Positions 3,478 to 8,263 of a stretch of 8,263 nucleotides of DNA are shown one piece after another (position 1 is the first letter of the stretch; each line of letters starts with the position of its first letter). Origin of the DNA: Prevotellaceae bacterium UBA1710 (GTDB lineage: Bacteria; Bacteroidota; Bacteroidia; Bacteroidales; Bacteroidaceae). The notes under the pieces were generated by a model that saw only the letters and a program-made list of their open reading frames with translations, was not told the origin of the DNA and did not search any database. The translations under genes were made by a program, and so were the position numbers. The stretch is taken from the NCBI GenBank assembly GCA_002317355.1, contig DCJC01000021.1:1-8263 (forward strand). Direction: 5' to 3'.

Positions 3478-5732
3478 GTTATGTGAATAAGGAAATAGTG
3501 CCATGTACTAAGGCACTATTCCTTGAAAAGATAAAGAGCAAGATCGTGGAAGATACCACGGATATGATTGCTCGATTGTATAAAATCAAGGATGAAAATC
3601 CGAGCCGTAAGGATTGGGCAGACAAGAACATCGCACAGGCAAAACGTTCGCTTCCTGTCATTACTCCAATGGCATATTTCAAGGACAATAAGCGCAAGGT
3701 TGACAATGCAATTCCTTCGGGATTGAATATGATTGATGTTGACCACATTTCAAACGCGAGGGAGGTTTGGGAGCAGATAAGCAAGAAAGAACTGCCGTTC
3801 AAAATTGCGTTGGCTCACGTCACACCATCGGGCAGAGGCTTGCGTATTATCTTCCGTCAACCCGAAGCACTCAGTATAGCAGAGGCGCAGGCAGAGCTGG
3901 CAAAGGCTTGTGGTGTTGTTCATGATGAAGTGACAAAGGATTTGGCAAGATGCTCATTCCTCGTTCCCGAAAAGTACATTCTTTATGTAGATTATGCGCT
4001 CCTCTTTGCTGATGTGAAAAATGTGGCTATGCCTCCACAGAATGAGCAGAAAGAGACAGAGAGCCCCGGACACGAAGCAAACACTAACGAGGCAAAGAAT
4101 GAGGTGAAAACCGTGGAATATTCCGATACCTACAAGAATATCCCATACGAGGAAATCATCAAGTTGCTCCTGTTCACTCTCGGCTATGATGAAACTCCTA
4201 CCGAGGGCGAAAGAAACCAAGCACTCTACACCTTGACTCGTAATCTTCGCTACATCTGTGACTTTAAGATTGACCACATCATCGCAGTTCTGCCAGATTG
4301 GGGTCTGAGCAAAGAAGAGGTTAGGGCTACGGTTACATCTGCCGTGAACTCAGTCAGAAAGGAAACGATGCCAAAGCAGTTGGCACAGATTATCAAGAAT
4401 CTCTCAAACCAATATCTCTCTTTGGGAGAGCAATACACAGCCGATTGGGACTACGTTGTTTCTGAGGGTGGTATCATTGGCGAGTTTGTCAAGACACAGC
4501 CAAAATACTTGAAGAATGCCGCCTACCTCACAGCAATGGCTTGCTTCGGTACTCTCCTCACTCGCTTGCGTGGTCGTGCTATGAATGGCGATAAGATTGC
4601 ACCTAATTTCATGCTGACAATCTCAGCGCCACAGGCTACGGGTAAATCTTTCATGAAGTTGATGTATGAGCAGATTTGCGCTCCTATCCTTCGTGAAGAT
4701 GACCGTCAGCGTGACATCATGGATAAGATTGAGAAGGAGAACAAGCGCAATGAGAACAAAGAGGACTACGAGGAGAAGGAGTTTGATGGTGTTATCCGTC
4801 TGCTCACCACGAACACCTCTAACCGAATGCTCATTGAGCGCATGGATAAAGCCAAAGGTCAGCACCTCATGATGTGCGCTGAGGAAATTGACTCTATCAC
4901 CAAGGCAGAAAAATCGGGCAAGTGGTCGGAGAAATCAGATGTTTACCGCCTTGCTTACGACAACTCCCTTTGGGGTATGGACTACGCTAATGAGAATAGC
5001 TATAAGGCGGTTGTTCGCCTCTACTTCAACTTGCTGTTTAGTGGTACTCCTGCTGCTGTCGGAAGGTTCTTCAATGATATAGAGAACGGTTTGATTACTC
5101 GCTTCCTCTTTGTTGACCTTCCCGACACCTACGGAATGAAGCGCCCTCAGCGTTTATTCATGGAAAATGCGACAAAAGCGAAGATTGATGGCAGACTCCA
5201 AGAGCTCTTTGAGCAGATGAACTCCACCTCTAACGAGGACAACGAAATCTGGATTGACACCTCAAAGATGGTTGAGGATGTGGATAGGCTCTACGATGAA
5301 CCTCAGCGCATAATGTACCTTGTGAATCAGCTTGACCCGAGCCGTGACCTCGCTCGCAGACGATACGCGGATTATGCGGTCAAGATGATGATGATTGAAA
5401 CGTACCTCAACGATGGTGTCTATACGGAGGAAATCCGAGACAGGGTTATAGGTGTGATAAATTACTGCACAGAACAGCTCCTTGCTATGTTTGGTGATGA
5501 GATAAACAAATCTCTGAATGAGTCAATTGAGAAGCATGAGGAAGCGAAGAAGAGAAGCAAGAAGCGTGATATGCTTGCTATGCTCCCATCACGCTTTACT
5601 TCGGCTGAATTTGAAGAGGCTGCTATAAGTTTCGGATATAGCAAAAACTCTATAAGGTCTGTGTTATCTCGCCTCTGCAAGGGCAAACTGCTTGTGAATG
5701 AAGATTATGGTTTTTACGCTAAGGTTGTTTAG
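3465..5732 (+). CDS. BT4734-type primase / DUF3987 (VapE-like) helicase fusion protein
   Basis: This 755-residue protein is probably the replication initiator/primase-helicase of the module. Residues 1-180 resemble the BT4734/BF3469 N-terminal (VirE_N) domain with features of an archaeo-eukaryotic primase: a metal-binding motif NMIDVDHI (88-95) and TPSGRGLRIIF (120-130). A charged linker follows (about 185-220), then a helical region. The ATPase core has Walker A SAPQATGKSF (387-396), Walker B HLMMCAEEID (467-476), a sensor strand LLFSGTPAAVG (523-533) and a candidate arginine finger in GLITRFLFVD (542-551). The coiled EKENKRNENKEDYEEKEF stretch (423-440) is a lineage insertion. The C-terminus (about 700-755) looks like a winged helix (FTSAEFEEAAISFGYSKNSI). 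Proteins of this type occur in phage satellites, integrative elements and Bacteroidales islands. The ATG at 3465 repeats the sequence at 2863. Its stop abuts the terminator directly. Confidence 0.88.
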   Translation: MFGIGYVNKEIVPCTKALFLEKIKSKIVEDTTDMIARLYKIKDENPSRKDWADKNIAQAKRSLPVITPMAYFKDNKRKVDNAIPSGLNMIDVDHISNAREVWEQISKKELPFKIALAHVTPSGRGLRIIFRQPEALSIAEAQAELAKACGVVHDEVTKDLARCSFLVPEKYILYVDYALLFADVKNVAMPPQNEQKETESPGHEANTNEAKNEVKTVEYSDTYKNIPYEEIIKLLLFTLGYDETPTEGERNQALYTLTRNLRYICDFKIDHIIAVLPDWGLSKEEVRATVTSAVNSVRKETMPKQLAQIIKNLSNQYLSLGEQYTADWDYVVSEGGIIGEFVKTQPKYLKNAAYLTAMACFGTLLTRLRGRAMNGDKIAPNFMLTISAPQATGKSFMKLMYEQICAPILREDDRQRDIMDKIEKENKRNENKEDYEEKEFDGVIRLLTTNTSNRMLIERMDKAKGQHLMMCAEEIDSITKAEKSGKWSEKSDVYRLAYDNSLWGMDYANENSYKAVVRLYFNLLFSGTPAAVGRFFNDIENGLITRFLFVDLPDTYGMKRPQRLFMENATKAKIDGRLQELFEQMNSTSNEDNEIWIDTSKMVEDVDRLYDEPQRIMYLVNQLDPSRDLARRRYADYAVKMMMIETYLNDGVYTEEIRDRVIGVINYCTEQLLAMFGDEINKSLNESIEKHEEAKKRSKKRDMLAMLPSRFTSAEFEEAAISFGYSKNSIRSVLSRLCKGKLLVNEDYGFYAKVV

Positions 5733-5778
5733 AAGCCCCCCAGTCCCTCCATTTGGGAGGGACTGGGGGGGGCTTTTT
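5733..5778 (+). terminator. Strong GC-rich intrinsic terminator of the primase operon
   Basis: AAGCCCCCCAGTCCCTCC (5733-5750) pairs with the run from 5756 to 5775, with two unpaired G and a short ATTT-type loop, followed by TTTTT (5774-5778). The hairpin begins on the base after the TAG stop. It shares TTTGGGAGGGACTGGG with the terminator of the lysozyme gene (1580-1595). Confidence 0.9.
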
Positions 5779-5805
5779 CGTTGTGATAACGAGACACTAT
5801 TTTTG

Positions 5806-5832
5806 AATGTTGACAATGTTGACAATGTTGAC
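5806..5832. repeat. Three tandem 9-bp repeats (AATGTTGAC), iteron-like
   Basis: There are three perfect head-to-tail copies at 5806, 5815 and 5824, just after the primase terminator, followed by an AT tract and nine C (5845-5853). Short repeats beside a replication protein gene recall iterons, but three 9-mers are few. The rest of 5854-5956 is AT-rich with no clear terminator for the minus-strand gene that ends at 5957. Confidence 0.5.
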
Positions 5833-5956
5833 GCTATATTTTTACCCCCCCCCAGAGACCCCAGACAAGCAGAAAACAAATATTTTTCACATCAAACATA
5901 AGAAATTAGCGACAAACCCTATTCCTTCATCTCTAATCCTTAATCTAAAATATTCC

Positions 5957-7099
5957 TTATTCTAACACCCAAGATGGCACCTCATTAGCCATTGCCTCGT
6001 AGGCTTTCTCACTTGGATGGAGATGGTCGCCTGAGTCGAAGCCTGGAGCAAAGGCGGCAGGATGATTTGGGTCGAGCACAGCCTTGTCGAAATCAATGCA
6101 AGCATCGAAGATGTCGCTTGTGCGGAGCCATGCGTTGAACTTCTCGCGGAAAGCATCGCGCTCCTCGTTGTAAGTGCGCCATCCGTAGATAGGGAGGAGA
6201 GTGCCGCTATACACCTTGAGACCGAGCTTGCGGGCGTGGGAGACATAGATATTCTCCGTTCCTTTAATCATATCCTCGAGCGTTGGCATATCGCTCCATG
6301 GACGGAATGGATTGACGTCAGAGCCTACAGGATGGATGATGTCGTTTATTCCGTGCTGGATGATAACGGCAGTAGCACCAGCCACGTTGAGTTCGATAGG
6401 GAATCGTGTAGCGCCTTTCAGTCCATAGGCAGCGTATGTGATGCAGTCGTATTGGCGAAGGATGCGGGTACCGCTTACGGCACGTCGTATGATAGACACG
6501 TTGCGATGGCCTTCGTTCCATGCGCGGAGAGCGAGATAGTCAGGCCAGCTCTGCGCTGTTATAGAGTCGCCATAGCATACGAGAGCGTGGTTCTTTTCAT
6601 CGGTGAGGATATCAACGGTGTTAAGGAAATAGAACCAGTTGGTGTTGCGTGTAAGGTCGAGTGGGAGAGTGGCTTGCGTTGCAAAGTCGCCATAGCTGTA
6701 CTGACCTTTTGATAGTGGACCCGTGATGAGAGTGCCAGCATTCATCTGGGTGTAGTTGCCGAGGTAGATGCTGACATCGATAGTGTCGCCAGCGGTTATG
6801 CTGATTGCAACCTCGTCACTCTCAACTTCCTTTCCTGGAGCAATCGTAACACTCTCATTTCCACCGAACAAAGCCTGTATTGGCTCATAGCTATCCTTGC
6901 CTTTAATCGCAACGAGTACGCGTGTCAATGTTACATCCTCAGTACCTGTGAGGTTAGAGAAGCGCATACGTATCTTACTGCCATTGAAGCACATACGGAT
7001 AGGGTAGCGAAGTGTGATGTCCTTCGCATAAACAGATTCCTTACGGTCGGTTATTGATGTAGCGTTGCCCCAGCAGGCAGCCCATTTGGTGTTATTCAT
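5957..7099 (-). CDS. SGNH/GDSL-family hydrolase, likely carbohydrate or lipid esterase
   Basis: This 380-residue protein has two parts. Residues 1-160 look like a beta-sandwich (DITLRYPIRMCFNGSKIRMRF, then many alternating strands), as found in front of some acetylxylan-esterase-like SGNH enzymes. Residues 170-380 carry the SGNH blocks: block I YGDSIT (176-181, nucleophile Ser179), block II around RAVSGTR (206-212, Gly210), block III HGIND (249-253, Asn252) and block V SGDHLHP (356-362, Asp358 and His361). All four catalytic or oxyanion residues are present, so it should be active, probably removing acyl groups from sugars or other esters. No signal peptide or membrane segment is seen with ATG 7099, so it appears cytoplasmic unless the true start is elsewhere. 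It lies 142 bp downstream of the GH25 gene on the same strand. Confidence 0.9.
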   Translation of the reverse strand: MNNTKWAACWGNATSITDRKESVYAKDITLRYPIRMCFNGSKIRMRFSNLTGTEDVTLTRVLVAIKGKDSYEPIQALFGGNESVTIAPGKEVESDEVAISITAGDTIDVSIYLGNYTQMNAGTLITGPLSKGQYSYGDFATQATLPLDLTRNTNWFYFLNTVDILTDEKNHALVCYGDSITAQSWPDYLALRAWNEGHRNVSIIRRAVSGTRILRQYDCITYAAYGLKGATRFPIELNVAGATAVIIQHGINDIIHPVGSDVNPFRPWSDMPTLEDMIKGTENIYVSHARKLGLKVYSGTLLPIYGWRTYNEERDAFREKFNAWLRTSDIFDACIDFDKAVLDPNHPAAFAPGFDSGDHLHPSEKAYEAMANEVPSWVLE

Positions 7100-7103
7100 T
7101 TTT

Positions 7104-7240
7104 TAGTGAAGAGTTAAGAGTGAAGAATTTGAGTTTGTAATGTGCGCTGTGAAGCATTTCTGATTAGCATGAAGAGTGATAGTCATAGTGAAAGAGTGTA
7201 ACTTAAATTCTTCACTCTTCACTTTTCACTCTTCACTTTC
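7104..7240. repeat. Inverted GAGTGAA repeat cluster between the GH25 and SGNH genes
   Basis: AGAGTGAAGAATTT (7117-7130) is exactly inverted at 7205-7218, 74 bp apart, and both sides carry extra GAGTGAA/GAAAAGT units (7104-7116 and 7219-7240). On the minus-strand transcript the two sides could form a long hairpin between the GH25 stop and the SGNH start. There is no T-tract, so processing, attenuation or repeat mobility is more likely than simple termination. Confidence 0.6.
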
Positions 7241-7241
7241 G

Positions 7242-8033
7242 TCATTCCTGTATACACAACTGTTTCAAGTCATAGAACGACCCATTATAGATATTCAGAT
7301 CCACATAGCCATCGATGCCAGGAAGAGAGCCAACATCTGTGTGTTGCCAGAACTTCCATTCACCTTTATACTGCATCTTGTCCACGTAGTAGTGGGAAAT
7401 CCAATACGGATAGCTGTCGAAGCGAGCGTCGGAGAGATTGTTCATCTTGAACTTATAGCTCGTGTAGATGATTGGCTTGACGTGGTATTTGTCTTCCACG
7501 ATGTGAAGCCATGTGAGTATGTCGCGCTGAAAGTCTTCTACCGACTGATCCTTGCGCTTTATCTCTACATCGAGAACGGGAGGTAGGTCGCCTGGCAGAA
7601 GTTTCACTTTTTCAAGAAAGAAATTCGCCTGATCGCGGGCACTTGACTTTGTGCTCCAAAAGTGGTAGGCACCACGTATGAATCCATATTCGCGTGCCTG
7701 TTTGAAGTTATATGCGAAGTTTTCGTCAACGAGAGAGCGCCCCTCAGTTGACTTTACTATCACGAAGCGCACGGGGCATTTGTTGATAATAGCAGTCTGG
7801 AGCTTAGCCCAATCGATGTCGCCTTGATAGTGAGAGATGTCGATACCTTGAATCTCGTAGCCTTCAGGATATTGCGCGTCACCATACAAGGCTCTCCAAC
7901 GGAATCCAGTAGGCCCGACGAAGAAATAATAGAATACGGCAATATAGACAAGCGTAACCACGGAACCAACTCCCCACCACAACTTGCGGGGGAGATTCTT
8001 TCTCTGATTCTTCTTGGAACGCTTTTTGGTCAT
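7242..8033 (-). CDS. Membrane-anchored GH25 lysozyme (muramidase)
   Basis: This 263-residue protein has a very basic N-terminus (MTKKRSKKNQRKNLPRK) followed by one hydrophobic segment at about 19-39 (WWGVGSVVTLVYIAVFYYFF), so it is probably held in the inner membrane with its catalytic domain in the periplasm. GH25 blocks in order are GIDISHYQGDIDW (63-75, Asp65), FVIVKSTEG (90-98, Glu97), RGAYHFW (120-126), LPPVLDVE (150-157, Asp155 and Glu157 at the active centre), KPIIYTSY (186-193) and the end block FWQHTD followed by PGIDGYVDLNIYNG (238-251). Length and layout are normal for the family and all key acids are present. It likely trims cell-wall glycan. It is unrelated in fold to the GH24 enzyme at 1102 and belongs to the separate minus-strand unit. 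Confidence 0.93.
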   Translation of the reverse strand: MTKKRSKKNQRKNLPRKLWWGVGSVVTLVYIAVFYYFFVGPTGFRWRALYGDAQYPEGYEIQGIDISHYQGDIDWAKLQTAIINKCPVRFVIVKSTEGRSLVDENFAYNFKQAREYGFIRGAYHFWSTKSSARDQANFFLEKVKLLPGDLPPVLDVEIKRKDQSVEDFQRDILTWLHIVEDKYHVKPIIYTSYKFKMNNLSDARFDSYPYWISHYYVDKMQYKGEWKFWQHTDVGSLPGIDGYVDLNIYNGSFYDLKQLCIQE

Positions 8034-8048
8034 GTAGGTTAGGGGGGG

Positions 8049-8111
8049 CTAGGGGGTATAGAGATTCTATATTAGCTAGATTTTCTAGGCTATCTAGACA
8101 TTCTAGATAAA
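8049..8111. repeat. Seven tandem 9-bp units with CTAG phase
   Basis: Counting in nines from 8049, the unit starts read CTAG, ATAG, CTAT, CTAG, CTAG, CTAG, CTAG (8049, 8058, 8067, 8076, 8085, 8094, 8103). The other five bases of each unit vary. Five exact CTAG in 63 bp is striking, since CTAG is scarce in many bacterial genomes. The array lies between the pfp terminator and the GH25 start. Confidence 0.65.
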
Positions 8112-8169
8112 AAAACAAAAAGAGTGAAAAGCAAGAGTTACCATTAAGGCTCCCTTCACTTTTCACTCT
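8108..8169 (-). terminator. Intrinsic terminator of the gene ending at 8186, built from the GAGTGAAAAG repeat
   Basis: Read on the minus strand, AGAGTGAAAAG (8169-8159) and CTTTTCACTCT (8131-8121) form a perfect 11-bp stem with a 27-nt loop, followed by TTTTGTTTTTTT (8120-8109). It lies 17 bp after the minus-strand stop codon. Confidence 0.8.
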
Positions 8170-8185
8170 GTTTAGTTATTTCGGA

Positions 8186-8263
8186 TTACTCCTGCTCGAG
8201 TGTGAGAGTCAATGTAGGACGGTCACAAACCTCAGCTGGGCCGAAGTACTGGATAGGACCAGG
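8186..8263 (-). CDS. pfp: C-terminus of PPi-dependent phosphofructokinase (5' part outside window)
   Basis: On the minus strand the frame is open from the window edge to TAA (8188-8186) and encodes 25 residues, beginning PGPIQYFGPAEVCDRP and ending LTLEQE. PGPIQYFGP followed by EVCD-PT--L-LEQ is, from memory, the characteristic end of the long (beta/Chlamydia-plant-like) diphosphate-fructose-6-phosphate 1-phosphotransferases of Bacteroidota, a central glycolytic enzyme. Only the last few percent of the protein is visible, so the call rests on a short motif. The terminator that follows supports a real gene end here. Confidence 0.6.
   Translation of the reverse strand, partial: PGPIQYFGPAEVCDRPTLTLTLEQE

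Noticed and set aside
6062..6712. 216-aa plus-strand open frame
   Set aside because: It lies wholly antisense to the SGNH gene, which carries all family motifs; the plus-strand translation shows no domain and is a codon-bias shadow.
7176..7586. 136-aa plus-strand open frame
   Set aside because: It is mostly antisense to the GH25 gene and starts in repeat sequence; no recognisable protein features.
7879..8166. 95-aa minus-strand open frame
   Set aside because: It overlaps the GH25 start in another frame and runs through the CTAG array and terminator; not a gene.

Overview
The window reads as a chromosomal segment of a Bacteroidota bacterium, most likely Prevotella/Segatella or a close relative. 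Three things point there: Bacteroidota-type -7 promoter boxes (TAnnTTTG), small protein families typical of the phylum (DUF3127, DUF5675, a stand-alone LytTR regulator, a BT4734-type primase-helicase), and dispersed GAGTGAA and GC-rich 'ggagggactggg' repeats at gene ends. No tRNA, rRNA, CRISPR array, integrase or phage structural gene is visible.

Left edge (1-393): the C-terminal end of a DprA-like Rossmann protein, whose last residues are encoded by a GAGTGAA repeat. Positions 394-604 hold a candidate promoter, a terminator/attenuator-like hairpin with a competing hairpin, and two further leader hairpins, the last covering the start codon of a stand-alone LytTR DNA-binding protein (605-976). 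Straight after it lie three copies of TACCACTCACGC at exactly 21-bp spacing and a -7 box, which together drive a GH24 phage-type lysozyme (1102-1545). I read this as a LytTR-controlled lysozyme switch.

Centre (1608-5778): a tight plus-strand operon of DUF3127 (OB-fold, likely ssDNA-binding), DUF5675 and an unrecognised basic protein. Then comes a gene-free stretch of about 590 bp and a 755-aa AEP-like primase plus DUF3987 helicase. The stretch is not empty. It is closed by a 17-bp long-range helix (2922-2938 with 3346-3362), contains several further helices whose wobble pairs are all G.U when read on the plus strand, and ends in a possible pseudoknot. I infer a large structured RNA of about 440-520 nt. 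The stretch is bracketed by a 13-bp direct repeat that duplicates the start of the primase gene, suggesting the RNA-bearing segment was inserted into a once-overlapping gene pair. The cassette is also flanked by two related hairpin terminators sharing a 16-bp match. Lysozyme, ssDNA-binding protein, primase-helicase and large RNA without integrase or capsid genes look like a domesticated or satellite-like replicon module.

Right part (5806-8263): a 3x9-bp iteron-like repeat, then minus-strand genes that look like ordinary chromosome: an SGNH/GDSL esterase (5957-7099), a membrane-anchored GH25 lysozyme (7242-8033), an array of seven 9-bp CTAG-phased units (8049-8111), a terminator built from the GAGTGAAAAG repeat, and the last 25 residues of a protein I recognise as PPi-dependent phosphofructokinase (8186-8263).
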